A stretch of 64,000 nucleotides of DNA from Prevotella sp. (GTDB lineage: Bacteria > Bacteroidota > Bacteroidia > Bacteroidales > Bacteroidaceae), in contig JALCDQ010000004.1 in the NCBI GenBank assembly GCA_022641735.1, forward strand, positions 56,192 through 120,191, given 5' to 3'. Positions 17,147-27,329 of the stretch are shown in pieces (positions within the stretch are counted from its first letter, which is position 1; each line of letters begins with the position of its first letter). A model generated the notes under the pieces. The model worked only from the letters and a program-made list of their open reading frames with translations, made no database searches and was not told the origin of the DNA. The position numbers and the translations under genes were made by a program.

Positions 17147-20100
17147 CTAAGGATTGACAATAGAGGCAGAAGGCTGTTTTCCAAAGACATCCAATTGAGT
17201 CAATTTCGAGGCATCCACTATTAATCTGACTGCCTTTGCATCCGTGTTGGGAATCTCTTTGGAAAAGATAAGCCCATATATTTTCCCTTGATAAAGGGTT
17301 GTCCAAACATCGTTTTTATCCAATATTTGCAAAGTGAAGGGCCTACCAACTCCACGCAAATGATTCGGATTTTCTATCGTAAACTCAAATCTGTCTATCG
17401 GCTTCATCTGGTCAAAATGAACTTCACGCTCAAGCATTTTCAGAGAATCACGTGTTTCCGTATAGGGTTTTCCAAGACAATAAGAGCCTGCATGAACCTG
17501 TTGTTCGACGATAGGCAACAGAGGAGCATCGAAAACGAGTTTTACGATGGTATGTTGCTTATCGGGCGTCCCCGTAAGCAACCATCCATCACTGTTTTCC
17601 TTTACCTGAATATCCCCAGTAATGGAACTGCACGACATCAGTTTTCTGTTTATGCGCGATAATAAGACGCCCTCTTTTGGCCAGTCAAAGACATGTATAT
17701 ATGCCACATTATTTTTGAAAAGAGCATTGGGCCATGGGCCAGCCTTGCAGTCTCTCAAGGTCTCACCGAATTCTGAAATCCATTTGCCCGTTGTCTTTCC
17801 AGCAATGGGTTGGGCATCGAGCATCGGTGGAAGTCCGAATAAATAGTTATGGTCACACAAAGCCACTTCCGTTAAATTGCGGATACGTTGCTGAGCCGTT
17901 GTCATATCCATAACATCAGACATTCGCGAAGATGGTGTTACGATAAGTTTATCCACCTTTCCGTCTTTATACGTACATTCAACCGTCGTATTGTTTGTGG
18001 CATGGAGTTTGAAAGAGACATCCCAATCCTCAGGCCATGCAGGAAGAAGATATATCTCATTTCCATCCGTTTGCAACAGCATATTCTGAATAGTACTCTC
18101 TGAATTTGCACCATGGTCATTATCCGGCGTTCCATCCATCTTGCATTCCCAGAATACCGGGAAGCGGGCATGAGGGCGATGTGGCCATGCATTATTGGCA
18201 GGGAAATTATCATTCCAAGCTACAAACTTATCATTGAAGTTGATGCTTGCCAAACGTGCGGCCTCTCGTGGCAAGCCCAAGCAAGCTGCTTGCACAGGTG
18301 CTGACTGCCATCCTCCCGTTTCAACAGCCTGACCGTCATTGGTTCCATCTAAGCTGACCGTACGAACATGGAAGGACTGACGAGCTATGGGCAGTAATTG
18401 AGGCTGACCTATCCATGCTTGTCGGAAAGGATACACCGAATAAAGTTCAGGACTTTCGCAGATTTCCCTTCCCGCTGCATACTTATCCCCAACGGCAAGC
18501 AACGGCAAGCCTCTTATTGTTCTCAAAGGAACGGAGGGCATTGACGACAGCAGTCTTTGCCAATTATCCTTATATTGGGCATAATCTTTGGCAGTGTTGA
18601 ATGATAATAATTTTGACAAAACATATTTCAATCCTCCTATCTCTGTACATGGATTCATGACCGATTGATAAGTCTCCACGCAACCGACACTATCCATAAC
18701 CATCTTGCCTTTGCTATCGCGCTCTTGAAATCTATTTGCGTAATACTTGATAGCTTCAGAAGCATAAGGCACCAAGGTGTTATTCAAGAAGTCTGCATCC
18801 TTTGTGTGTTCATAATAATCACACATGATGGCAGGAATCTCAATGGTGTTCAACTGATGAAACTTCAGATGTTGCGGCATGTTCTCCCAATTGAAGACTC
18901 CTACATTATACCACCAGCAAGCTTCAAAGTTGACGGCTCCATCAATACCGAATATTTTCTTACAACGGTCTTTAGCGATATCCAATCCTCTGCTCACGAA
19001 CTCCAAGCCTGGTTTCAAACAATCATAATCGCCTCTTGAAGCCATCGACCAATAAGGATGTCGGGTGTTTTGCCACATAAAAGACAACGAAGCCCAATCT
19101 CTTCCATCCGGTGAGACTTTATGGTCGATAGGACCGCTGAAGCCAAGAGTACCTGCCGGCATATCCATCGTGAAGATAGAGCCATTATAAGGTGGTGGGA
19201 CTTCGCCCCTGCTTGCTATCGCCTCGCAAAATCTTTCCAATGCATAGCGCTGCGATATCTGAAAGGCATTCTCATCGGCAGCAATCTTGTCGTGCCCTTT
19301 ATAGACAAGTGAGCCTTGCGGAATCTGCGTGTAGCGGCATTGATTTAGCCAGATGCTGTCCTTGCCGCAACTGCTGATATCGACGTAACTGCGCTTCCAA
19401 AACTCCTTCCAATAGGCTGTATGTCCTTTCCAATCGGGCAATTGAATAGGAGAAATATCCTTCAGCCACTCCTCAATAGAAGCCGGTTGTGAAGAGAGCA
19501 CATTCACCGTGAAGGAAAAAGACTTCCTGCTCTTTTGGGAGACCATTTCCTTGCGACCGTTCCGGATAAAGCCATCTCCTTTCAGAAGGCATCCGGAAGT
19601 TCGATAAAGGATAGGGTCTTTGGTCTTCGCCACCATTTCAGGAGAATTCTGCAATTTGAAGTTGTCTGCCCAAACCGATGACATATTGCGATAACACCAC
19701 GCTATTTCATCCTTAGGAGTATCAAGGAGTATTCCCCCCGTACCTGACTTTGGCAAAGGACTTTTGGCATCTGCCAAGGGTCGGATAGGTTCTAAGTTCA
19801 CGGTAATCTTGCGTGAAATCTTGCCTTTACCCCTGACATTAATCAGAGGTTGAAGGGCTGAAACCATCACATCTATCTCCAAATCCTTACTTTCGATGCG
19901 GATTGACCCATCCTCCAAACGAAGGATTTGCTTCAAGGAAGATACATCCATTGCCGGAGAAAAGCGAACGCGAAGGCCTCCCAATTTAGGCAACAGATGA
20001 CCGGCATCAAAGGCATTGACCTTGCTGATATAGAAACATAAATCACCCGTAGGTTCCACCCATACGTTCAGCCCTATATCCCCGTTGCCTAAAGGCATGG

Positions 20101-20269
20101 AGCCGAAAGAATCTTGGCTGGGTGTTGTCCAAACAACATCATATTTCTGAGGGTAATCGGCCTTTGATTCTGACGTCTGCGCCTTTGCTGCATTACTTAT
20201 CAACAAGGAGAGCGCAATACTGAAAATGATTGAATTCGTCTTACTGCATTTCCTGATTTTATCCTTCAT
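17147..20269 (-). CDS. DUF5703/GH95-like six-hairpin glycosidase with discoidin-like tail
   Basis: A 1040-aa secreted protein (signal peptide about 1-31, AKAQ). The N-terminal domain (YDVVWTTPSQDSFGSMPLGNGDIGLNVW) is DUF5703-like and recalls the GH95/GH65-type beta-sandwich. The middle is an (alpha/alpha)6 region containing NFEACWWYNVGVFNWENMP, ETYQSVMNPCTEIGG and ENDHGANSESTIQNML-like segments. The last 130 residues look like an F5/8 type C carbohydrate-binding fold (RFEFTIENPNHLRGVG...). Activity is not established from sequence. GH95 includes fucosidases and galactosidases, and the adjacent GH29 favours a fucose-containing substrate. It heads the five-gene operon. Confidence 0.75.
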   Translation of the reverse strand: MKDKIRKCSKTNSIIFSIALSLLISNAAKAQTSESKADYPQKYDVVWTTPSQDSFGSMPLGNGDIGLNVWVEPTGDLCFYISKVNAFDAGHLLPKLGGLRVRFSPAMDVSSLKQILRLEDGSIRIESKDLEIDVMVSALQPLINVRGKGKISRKITVNLEPIRPLADAKSPLPKSGTGGILLDTPKDEIAWCYRNMSSVWADNFKLQNSPEMVAKTKDPILYRTSGCLLKGDGFIRNGRKEMVSQKSRKSFSFTVNVLSSQPASIEEWLKDISPIQLPDWKGHTAYWKEFWKRSYVDISSCGKDSIWLNQCRYTQIPQGSLVYKGHDKIAADENAFQISQRYALERFCEAIASRGEVPPPYNGSIFTMDMPAGTLGFSGPIDHKVSPDGRDWASLSFMWQNTRHPYWSMASRGDYDCLKPGLEFVSRGLDIAKDRCKKIFGIDGAVNFEACWWYNVGVFNWENMPQHLKFHQLNTIEIPAIMCDYYEHTKDADFLNNTLVPYASEAIKYYANRFQERDSKGKMVMDSVGCVETYQSVMNPCTEIGGLKYVLSKLLSFNTAKDYAQYKDNWQRLLSSMPSVPLRTIRGLPLLAVGDKYAAGREICESPELYSVYPFRQAWIGQPQLLPIARQSFHVRTVSLDGTNDGQAVETGGWQSAPVQAACLGLPREAARLASINFNDKFVAWNDNFPANNAWPHRPHARFPVFWECKMDGTPDNDHGANSESTIQNMLLQTDGNEIYLLPAWPEDWDVSFKLHATNNTTVECTYKDGKVDKLIVTPSSRMSDVMDMTTAQQRIRNLTEVALCDHNYLFGLPPMLDAQPIAGKTTGKWISEFGETLRDCKAGPWPNALFKNNVAYIHVFDWPKEGVLLSRINRKLMSCSSITGDIQVKENSDGWLLTGTPDKQHTIVKLVFDAPLLPIVEQQVHAGSYCLGKPYTETRDSLKMLEREVHFDQMKPIDRFEFTIENPNHLRGVGRPFTLQILDKNDVWTTLYQGKIYGLIFSKEIPNTDAKAVRLIVDASKLTQLDVFGKQPSASIVNP

Positions 20270-20304
20270 CGGTTTTAGTTTTTAGTCAATAGATTATCTG
20301 CTTA

Positions 20305-20334
20305 CAAATATAAGCATTTTCCAATAAAGCACAA
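20305..20334 (-). promoter_or_regulatory. Bacteroidota promoter of the DUF5703-GH29 operon
   Basis: Minus strand: TTG (20334-20332), a 19-nt spacer, then TATATTTG (20312-20305). The start codon of the DUF5703 gene is 35 nt downstream. Confidence 0.7.
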
Positions 20335-20372
20335 AAAATAAAACTCCTGAATAACCAGATAGAGAGATGATT

Positions 20373-20394
20373 GTTTCGGAAACGCTTCCGAAAC
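20373..20394. promoter_or_regulatory. Near-perfect palindrome, candidate LacI-type operator
   Basis: Inverted 9-bp arms GTTTCGGAA-N4-TTCCGAAAC with a central ACGC. The core GGAAACGCTTCC has the central CpG style of LacI-family operators. It lies upstream of the promoter at 20305-20334 and could control the sugar operon. The cognate regulator is not in the window. Confidence 0.55.
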
Positions 20395-20458
20395 TGACTA
20401 CCAGCAGATATATAGAATACGACCCATAACTTTCTGAAAATGAAGGAATTGATATCAA

Positions 20459-20546
20459 CAAAATAAAAGATGGCTTTTTACCCTATAAAAGATGACCTTT
20501 TACACTCCTTCCAATAGCTTTCTATCGTGTAAAAGGCTACTTTCTA
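20459..20546 (-). repeat. Degenerate 22-bp period repeat array (site 2)
   Basis: Four contiguous 22-bp units read on the minus strand: 20546-20525, 20524-20503, 20502-20481 and 20480-20459. They share the pattern TAAAAAGCCATCTTTTA with degeneration. The same consensus occurs at the other three arrays. The array lies between the operator-like palindrome and the hcp regulatory region. Confidence 0.75.
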
Positions 20547-20646
20547 CAATGCAAGCAGATAGAGTTCTGCAAAATGATTCTCCATTCTCAAAATCTGCCG
20601 CATTCATTGACGGATGCTCACCTTTAACTTTTTTTATCCCATTCGA

Positions 20647-20690
20647 GTAACAATTGTTACCTTCTGACCTCTTCAAGTATTCTACTTTTG
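20647..20690 (+). promoter_or_regulatory. hcp promoter with Crp/Fnr-type dyad
   Basis: A perfect palindrome GTAACAATTGTTAC (20647-20660; half-sites GTAAC separated by 4 nt) lies 22 nt before TACTTTTG (20683-20690), a -7 element. The dyad covers the place of the -33 element, for which no TTG is present at the right distance. This fits activation by a Crp/Fnr-family regulator such as an HcpR-type protein, by inference. Confidence 0.6.
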
Positions 20691-20745
20691 CATCCGAAAT
20701 CATGCAAGTCAACTTGCTATAGAAAAAATAATACAGATTAATAAC

Positions 20746-22398
20746 ATGGAAGAGAAAATGTTTTGTTTCCAATGTCAAGAGACAGCCAAAGGCACAGGAT
20801 GTGTGTTAAGAGGCGTTTGCGGTAAACTGCCACAAACTGCCAAGTATATGGATTTACTGCTATCAGTGGTGCGTGGCATAGCCATCGCTGACAATGCGCT
20901 AAGGCAGGCTAATATCGAAACTGACCGACAGGCTGCTGACTTCATCGTCGATGCTCTGTTTGCGACCATCACCAATGCCAATTTCGATGACGCGAGCATC
21001 CTTGCGCGGGTGGACAAAGGCGTGGCTCTAAGGAACGAGCTGATAGCAAAAGCAAAGGCGAACGATGTCACCCTGCCCGATTATAGCGAGATAAAATGGA
21101 ATGGCGACAAATCAACTTATGACGAGCAGGGCTCAAAGATGAGCGTTTTGCGCAATCATGATGAGGACATCCGCTCACTGAAAGAACTCACCATGTATGG
21201 TCTGAAAGGCATGGCTGCTTATTACGAGCACGCTGCCAGACTGGGCTTCACTGATGCAGTGATAACCGACTTTATGAGCTTTGCACTCTCCGCCATCTCC
21301 AATCCCGATGCTCAACAGAACGATTTGCTGAATCTGGTGCTGCAAACAGGTAAAGTGGGCGTGCAGGCAATGGCATTGCTCGACAAGGCAAACACCGAGA
21401 GTTACGGCAATCCTGAGATGACAAAGGTGAATATCGGTGTAGGCAAGAATCCCGGCATTCTCATTAGTGGCCACGATTTGCACGACATTGAAGACCTGCT
21501 CAAACAGACAGAAGGTACGGGCATCGACGTCTATACACACGGCGAGATGCTTCCTGCACATTATTATCCACAACTGAAGAAATACAAGCACCTCGTGGGC
21601 AACTACGGCAACGCTTGGTGGCGACAGAAAGAGGAGTTCTCCACCTTCAACGGTCCTATCGTGTTCACGACCAACTGCATCGTTCCCCCACTGCCAAATG
21701 CCAACTACAAAGAGCGCATGTTCACCATGAACAGCACTGGTTATCCAGGTTGCCGACATATCGAGACTGCTGCAAACGGGCACAAAGACTTCTCGGAAGT
21801 GATAGCCGAAGCCAAGAAATGCGCGGCGCCTACAGAGATTGAGCATGGTGAAATCTTAGGAGGCTTTGCCCATAATCAAGTGCTGGCACTGGCCGACAAG
21901 ATTGTCGATGCCGTAAAGAGCGGAGCTATCAAACGCTTTGTGGTGATGGGTGGCTGCGATGGTCGCATGAAGAGCCGCAACTATTACACCGAGTTTGCCG
22001 AAGCTCTCCCTAAAGATGTCATCATCCTGACTGCCGGATGCGCCAAATATAAGTTCAACAAACTGAACCTCGGCGACATCAATGGCATTCCGCGCGTACT
22101 CGATGCCGGGCAATGCAATGACAGTTATTCCCTCGCAGTGATTGCCATGAAATTACAAGAGGTATTCGGACTCGACGACATCAACAAATTGCCAATTATC
22201 TACAACATCGCATGGTATGAACAGAAAGCCGTCATCGTGTTGCTGGCACTGCTCAGCCTCGGCGTGAAGAATATCCACTTAGGTCCCACGCTCCCCGCAT
22301 TCCTCTCTGCCAACGTAGCCAAGGTATTGGTGGATAATTTCGGCATTGCTGGTATTGGCAACGTGGAGGATGACCTGCAATTGTTTGGATTGAAATAA
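20746..22398 (+). CDS. hcp: Hybrid-cluster protein (hydroxylamine/NO reductase)
   Basis: A 550-aa cytosolic Fe-S enzyme. The N-terminal cluster ligands are Cys7, Cys10, Cys19 and Cys25 (CFQCQ...GCVLRGVC). The hybrid-cluster ligands are visible in [25 protein letters not shown] and [10 protein letters not shown], together with the Glu in the [23 protein letters not shown] region. It reduces nitric oxide or hydroxylamine and protects anaerobes from nitrosative stress. It is monocistronic, on the opposite strand from the sugar operons, with its own dyad-containing promoter. Full length for the family, no anomalies. Confidence 0.96.
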   Translation: MEEKMFCFQCQETAKGTGCVLRGVCGKLPQTAKYMDLLLSVVRGIAIADNALRQANIETDRQAADFIVDALFATITNANFDDASILARVDKGVALRNELIAKAKANDVTLPDYSEIKWNGDKSTYDEQGSKMSVLRNHDEDIRSLKELTMYGLKGMAAYYEHAARLGFTDAVITDFMSFALSAISNPDAQQNDLLNLVLQTGKVGVQAMALLDKANTESYGNPEMTKVNIGVGKNPGILISGHDLHDIEDLLKQTEGTGIDVYTHGEMLPAHYYPQLKKYKHLVGNYGNAWWRQKEEFSTFNGPIVFTTNCIVPPLPNANYKERMFTMNSTGYPGCRHIETAANGHKDFSEVIAEAKKCAAPTEIEHGEILGGFAHNQVLALADKIVDAVKSGAIKRFVVMGGCDGRMKSRNYYTEFAEALPKDVIILTAGCAKYKFNKLNLGDINGIPRVLDAGQCNDSYSLAVIAMKLQEVFGLDDINKLPIIYNIAWYEQKAVIVLLALLSLGVKNIHLGPTLPAFLSANVAKVLVDNFGIAGIGNVEDDLQLFGLK

Positions 22399-22650
22399 AC
22401 ATCCATCGATATTGAAGTCTTAAAGAAATCAGAGAAGTTAAAGCCCTGTCTTCTGACTGCTTAAGTATACATCTAAGCATTCCGGGATAGTGGCATCAAC
22501 TTCCCTGATATTCAAGATTTCAAATAATACAGATACCTCAAAACATGATTCTGCAAGTGGCCTTTGAGTCTGCTTGATTAAACATCCTATAGAGGATTTC
22601 GAGTTTCAACGATAAACGACTGCTCTTCAAAAGAAAGAATCAAGAGGCTA
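22399..22650. other. Convergent intergenic region, nothing recognised
   Basis: About 250 bp between the convergent ends of hcp and the isomerase-like gene. I found no convincing hairpin terminator, repeat or small gene. Confidence 0.5.
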
Positions 22651-24072
22651 TCAGCAGACTTGACGGATAGGGATATTCAGCAGGAAGGCTATTTTCTTCA
22701 AGACAGAAGCCACATGCCCTATTCCGATGGCACAATGATGGGAAGGTCCGGCCTTGCTCCATGAGTTGATGAAATCCCTTGCTCCACAAGGAAATCTATA
22801 TCTGCTGTTTGTGTTTCCTATCTCGAGGATAGGACCCGCCACGGATTCCCCTTCAGCACATAATAAGGACAAGCCGTCCTTGCCTTCACAAACGGACAAT
22901 AAGGTCACGTCGCCTTGCTTAACGCGCATCTGAATAGACAGCCCTTTGCCCGGCTTCCCATGATAAAGCGGCAAAGGAACAAGCCCTATCTGACCTTCGG
23001 CAATGGCATAATGAGCAGGACCGTCATGGCCTAACAGCACCACGTCATCCTCAAAGTCCATGGCATAGAACTCCGAGAAAGAACCTCCGGCACCTAAGAG
23101 CTGCATGATTTTCATGGCTTGAACGTTCTTCACCTCACATTCTCCGGCAACGGGGATTCCCTTGCCAGTGAGCAACGTGTTGCCGGCAATGACCGAAGTG
23201 ACGATATTCTCATAGTCATTTCCTTGATAACCCTCATAATAATAGGCCATCGAATCGAGCTTATGCACGGCCACGAGCTTATCCAAAGCCACGGAGGTGA
23301 GGGCTGCCCTCCTCAGTTCTGACTGTTCGCAAGCTGGTGATACTTGAAAGGTAGCGTCAAACTCAGCCAACTTCAGACGGACATCCTCCTCCGTTGCTGC
23401 CTTCCTATAGGCATTCAACTCGCACATCTCCAACAAGTCAATATCTGTTCCGAAAACGGAGGATTGCAGCGTGGTGTCAGAATAGACGTCGAGCATTCCG
23501 CAATAATAATGTCCCAAGATGCCCATCCTGCTGTTTTCCATTCCACTGACCACAGCCACGGCCTTGACCCATTCCCCGATTTCCTGCCATACATACTCCT
23601 CTCCCATATATCCCGTCACGATGTCATAAACGATATTGCTGCGGTTGAACACGCAGGATAACTCAGGGATGGAGCAAGCCTGACAATAGGCCAGCCACTC
23701 GCCCGTCATCTTCTGACGGTCATTCAATCCGTTGATATAGCCATAGTCAATAGCTGGAGAGGGCTGTATGTTCAGGATAATCACGGGGATTCCCAATCTC
23801 TTGACTATCGGAAGAACGGTGGAAGACAACGCATAAGTGGACACGTAAACAAACAGAAGGCTGACGTCATTCTCTTTCATTTGCGTGGCTGCCGCTATCG
23901 CCTTGTCATAGTTATCGACCATTCCTCCATCGATGACCTTCACTTGCATGCCCTCTATCTTGCGGGCAATCTCATCCTTATACGACAAGAGGCGCGCCAG
24001 CAATCCGTCAAACTGCTTCCAATAAGTATCAAGGCCTAAGGCGACCAAACCGACATTGTTTTGCTTCTTCAT
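22651..24072 (-). CDS. L-fucose/L-arabinose isomerase superfamily protein
   Basis: A 473-aa cytosolic protein of the FucI/AraA fold. The N-terminus (VGLVALGLDTYWKQFDGL) resembles AraA-type enzymes. Candidate metal ligands are the Glu of PVAGECEVKN (about residue 306), the Glu or Asp in YAMDFEDDVVLLGHDGPAH, and the His pair in KAGPSHHCAIGIGHVA near the C-terminus, which parallels the HH region of AraA. It would interconvert an aldose and ketose with Mn(II). It lies 21 nt after a GH78 rhamnosidase, so a rhamnose- or fucose-like sugar is more likely than arabinose, by inference. Confidence 0.75.
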   Translation of the reverse strand: MKKQNNVGLVALGLDTYWKQFDGLLARLLSYKDEIARKIEGMQVKVIDGGMVDNYDKAIAAATQMKENDVSLLFVYVSTYALSSTVLPIVKRLGIPVIILNIQPSPAIDYGYINGLNDRQKMTGEWLAYCQACSIPELSCVFNRSNIVYDIVTGYMGEEYVWQEIGEWVKAVAVVSGMENSRMGILGHYYCGMLDVYSDTTLQSSVFGTDIDLLEMCELNAYRKAATEEDVRLKLAEFDATFQVSPACEQSELRRAALTSVALDKLVAVHKLDSMAYYYEGYQGNDYENIVTSVIAGNTLLTGKGIPVAGECEVKNVQAMKIMQLLGAGGSFSEFYAMDFEDDVVLLGHDGPAHYAIAEGQIGLVPLPLYHGKPGKGLSIQMRVKQGDVTLLSVCEGKDGLSLLCAEGESVAGPILEIGNTNSRYRFPCGARDFINSWSKAGPSHHCAIGIGHVASVLKKIAFLLNIPIRQVC

Positions 24073-24093
24073 GATAATGGCTTATTATATGAT

Positions 24094-26880
24094 TTACTTG
24101 TATCTTATTTCAAACTGATAATCACCCGACCCTAACTTGACGCTGAGCTGATGATGCTCCGTCATCGAACATTGGAAATCGGGATTGCCCGACAAGGGAT
24201 TGCCATAATCGGTGACTTGATGAACGTCAGAGCTTGGAAGGATAACGGTGGCAACGGCATTGGCAGGAATAGTGACGTTGAGCCTGTAAGCCCCGTCAGA
24301 ACGCTTCCATGAGCTTCGGATGGTGCCATAAGGTGACTCATAAGAGGCGGTGGCTGAAGTGAGGTTGCCTGCCGTTTGAGGCTCGATGACGATGTCATGA
24401 TAAGCCACGGAGGCAGATGATTGCTTGATGCCTCCCAACCCGTTGTAGAACCATTCCATGAGATGACCTAACATGAAATGATTGTTCGATACAAAGCCGT
24501 AAGCCTGCCACGACTCCGTCAGTGCCGTAGCGCCATGCGCCAATTGCCATCCATAGCCCGGCACGTCATACTTGCTGTTCATGTCATAGATGATGTCGGA
24601 ATATCCACGGTCAGCCAAGGTCTTCAGCAGATAGGTGAAGCCTACGTCGCCAGCCGTCAGCGCGTTGTCCTTGCTTCGGATGCCTTCAATCAAGTTGCGC
24701 ATTACCCATGCGGTGTCCTCAGGCTCCACAAGCCCCATATACAAGGCCATGGCATTAGCCGTCTGACTGTCGCGGTCAACCTTTTTTGCCGTCGCATTGA
24801 TGTATTTGTCTTGAAAAGCCTTCTTGATGTCCTTGCCCAACTGCTGATAATAGGCGGCATCGTCGCTTTTCTTCAGAAGGGTGGCGATTTGCTGCATGAT
24901 GGTCACGTCATAATAATAGGTGGCGGTGGCCGTCACTCCATAAGAGGTAAGCTGCGAATATCCGGGAGTTTCAGGGCCGATGTCAAACCAGTCGCCTAAT
25001 CCATAGGAAATGATGTGATGGTCGGCCTTTGTGCCCAGATAGGTGATGTATTTCTGCATGTCGGGATAGCAGGATTCCAGTCCTGACGTGATGCCATACC
25101 ATTTATATTGATTCCAAGGAGCAATGATGAAGGAGCTTCCCCACTCCGGAGAATCCTCAAAGCCGCTCGTAAAGCGCACATATTCAGGGTCGATGCTCGG
25201 AATGCAGCCATCCTCACGTTGGGAAATCTGCAAATCCCTGAATATCTTGTTGTAAAGGCGCGACAGATTATAGCGATAGGACAAGGAGTTCTGCATGAGA
25301 TAATTCTCTTCCTGCCATCCGAGCTTCTCACGATGAGGACAGTCGGTCAGCACGCTTGCCATATTGCTGCGGATGGCCCAGTCGATGAGGTTGTGTATCT
25401 GATTGAACATCTGTTTGGAACAGACGAAGCTGCCAGCCTCGGGCGCTGAGTTGCAGGTATGCAGTCCTGTCAGCGAGGTTATCTCAGGCTCGTTGTCGGC
25501 ATTTCCTTCACCGGCAGGCACGCAATTTTCCAATTGCACATAGCGGAAGCCATAATAGCAGAACTGCGGTTGCCACTCGGCCTCCGTATCTCCTGCTTTC
25601 GTACGATAAGAGAAGTAGAAAGGCTGACCGGTCGCGCTTTGATTCACCGTACTGTCAGGATTCAGCAATTCAGCAGGACGGAAGAGGACTTGCCGGCTGT
25701 CGTTGGAATGGATTTTCACGCGGATGATGCCCGAGAAGTTCTGTCCCAAGTCATAGACCCAATATCCCTTCTTGTTCTTGAATTTGGTCACTACGGGCAT
25801 CTCTGTCCTTACCGTCAAAGGCGTGGCTTGCTGACTGTTCAGCGTGATGGGATTGCTCACTTCCAAGGCATTGGCCCATCGACTGTCGTCGAATCCGCTC
25901 GACTTCCAGCCATTCTGCTCTTTCGTGGCATCATAGTCCTCGCCTCCGTAGATGCTTGAATAGGTGATGGCGCTCGGCGATGCTTTCCAATGATGATTCG
26001 AGGTTACATATTCAACGGAGCCGTCTTCATATTCTATCTTCAGCAGCAGCCTCATCTTCGGCGCGCCATAAGAGGTGGTCAGCTTGAAATAACGCTCATT
26101 GGGCACATTATAGAAGCCGTTGCCGAGCATGACGCCCATCACGTTCTGCCCATTGCTTAGCATGCCCGTCACGTCGAAGGCGACATACAAGGCCTGCTTG
26201 TCATATTTTGTCCAACCGGCATCGAGAAAGTGATTGCCCACCTTCTTGCCATTCAGATAGAAGTCGAATTGCCCTAATCCCGCGACAAAGGCGTCGGCTC
26301 TCTTCACGGCTTTCTTCAGCGTGAAGGCCTTGCGGAACTGCGGCAACGTGTAGAGGCCGTATTTCTTGTCGCCGAGCTTCTTCTTCAAGTCATCGTAGAC
26401 GTGGATGCCCGGCACCAGACGCCCGTCTTTCTTGTCTTGCTCAAAGGCTATCCAGCGGGCTTTCTGCCAGTCCTGTTCCGCGAAGAGCCCCGTCGTGAAC
26501 TTCTGCACGCCACTCCATGCGGAGGCATTGCCCTCCTTATCCCATATCCTCACCTTCCAGTAATAGACGGAGGCAGGGCTCAGGGCCTTCCCGGCAAAGG
26601 GCACGAGGATTGACTTGTCGGACTCCACCTTTTTGCTGTCCCATAGCGTGCCCGCATCCTTGGCGAGGTCTTCCTCGCTGCCCGACACGATAATCTGATA
26701 AGCCGACTGAAGGAAGTTGCGTTGGGCGGCATAAATCTTCCAGCTGAAACAGGGCTGCCTGTTCTCAACGCCCAGCGGGCTCTCTGCGCCCTCACAGGTT
26801 AAGTCATATAGTGAAAACTGAGGATGGCCAAAGGCTATCATCGGAACGGAAATCAAAAGCAATAACAAAATCTTTTTCAT
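24094..26880 (-). CDS. GH78 alpha-L-rhamnosidase
   Basis: A 928-aa secreted enzyme (signal peptide 1-18, IAFG). Domain order is typical of full GH78: a fibronectin-like N-terminal domain (YDLTCEGAESPLGV), a Bac_rhamnosid_N sandwich with FDFYLNGKKVGNHFLDAGWT, a concanavalin-like domain, the six-hairpin catalytic domain with TDCPHREKLGWQEEN (about residues 512-527), and a C-terminal beta domain with SYESPYGTIRSSW. The usual DCPQRDERLGWTGD is altered to HREKLGWQEEN, but the acidic residues remain. It is the first gene of a two-gene operon with the isomerase. Confidence 0.92.
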   Translation of the reverse strand: MKKILLLLLISVPMIAFGHPQFSLYDLTCEGAESPLGVENRQPCFSWKIYAAQRNFLQSAYQIIVSGSEEDLAKDAGTLWDSKKVESDKSILVPFAGKALSPASVYYWKVRIWDKEGNASAWSGVQKFTTGLFAEQDWQKARWIAFEQDKKDGRLVPGIHVYDDLKKKLGDKKYGLYTLPQFRKAFTLKKAVKRADAFVAGLGQFDFYLNGKKVGNHFLDAGWTKYDKQALYVAFDVTGMLSNGQNVMGVMLGNGFYNVPNERYFKLTTSYGAPKMRLLLKIEYEDGSVEYVTSNHHWKASPSAITYSSIYGGEDYDATKEQNGWKSSGFDDSRWANALEVSNPITLNSQQATPLTVRTEMPVVTKFKNKKGYWVYDLGQNFSGIIRVKIHSNDSRQVLFRPAELLNPDSTVNQSATGQPFYFSYRTKAGDTEAEWQPQFCYYGFRYVQLENCVPAGEGNADNEPEITSLTGLHTCNSAPEAGSFVCSKQMFNQIHNLIDWAIRSNMASVLTDCPHREKLGWQEENYLMQNSLSYRYNLSRLYNKIFRDLQISQREDGCIPSIDPEYVRFTSGFEDSPEWGSSFIIAPWNQYKWYGITSGLESCYPDMQKYITYLGTKADHHIISYGLGDWFDIGPETPGYSQLTSYGVTATATYYYDVTIMQQIATLLKKSDDAAYYQQLGKDIKKAFQDKYINATAKKVDRDSQTANAMALYMGLVEPEDTAWVMRNLIEGIRSKDNALTAGDVGFTYLLKTLADRGYSDIIYDMNSKYDVPGYGWQLAHGATALTESWQAYGFVSNNHFMLGHLMEWFYNGLGGIKQSSASVAYHDIVIEPQTAGNLTSATASYESPYGTIRSSWKRSDGAYRLNVTIPANAVATVILPSSDVHQVTDYGNPLSGNPDFQCSMTEHHQLSVKLGSGDYQFEIRYK

Positions 26881-27006
26881 GTCGTAGTAATCAAAAGTTT
26901 AACATCTATCAGACAAGGCAGGTGAAATCGAGGGATTCCTAAAGTAATATCCTGATTTTTTTTGGACTTATCTCAGGCTGATTCGTCCCAATTCCTTTAT
27001 GAATGA

Positions 27007-27014
27007 CAAAGTTA
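27007..27014 (-). promoter_or_regulatory. -7 element upstream of the GH78-isomerase operon
   Basis: TAACTTTG on the minus strand, about 125 nt before the rhamnosidase start. No TTG is seen at the standard spacing, so activator dependence is possible. The leader between is otherwise featureless. Confidence 0.5.
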
Positions 27015-27210
27015 GTGTTTATTTCCAAATATCACGAAAGAAATCGACTTTTATTTAGGATTTTTTTTACTATCCTCCGCCCGCTCTCGCCGTGGCTGCC
27101 GCTTTTGAGCCTTACCGCCGCCCGACCTTGAAAAGCGGGATTTGACTGAGGAAGCAAGGGGAGTCATAAAAAATTCTCGACGCAATGAATGGTTTTCCAA
27201 AAATATTTCA

Positions 27211-27218
27211 TATATTTG
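27211..27218 (+). promoter_or_regulatory. -7 element of the DUF6377 regulator gene
   Basis: TATATTTG followed by C, about 110 nt before the regulator start at 27330. It faces away from the -7 element at 27007-27014, so the two units are divergently transcribed from a shared region of roughly 200 bp. Confidence 0.6.
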
Positions 27219-27329
27219 CACTTATTACTCGAATTTGCCTCTCCGTCCGTACCAATCTGACCTTATGACGACCGAGAGGTGAAGGAAAGGAATGTTGTGG
27301 GAAAAATCTGAACAATTAGCTTGTGGATT

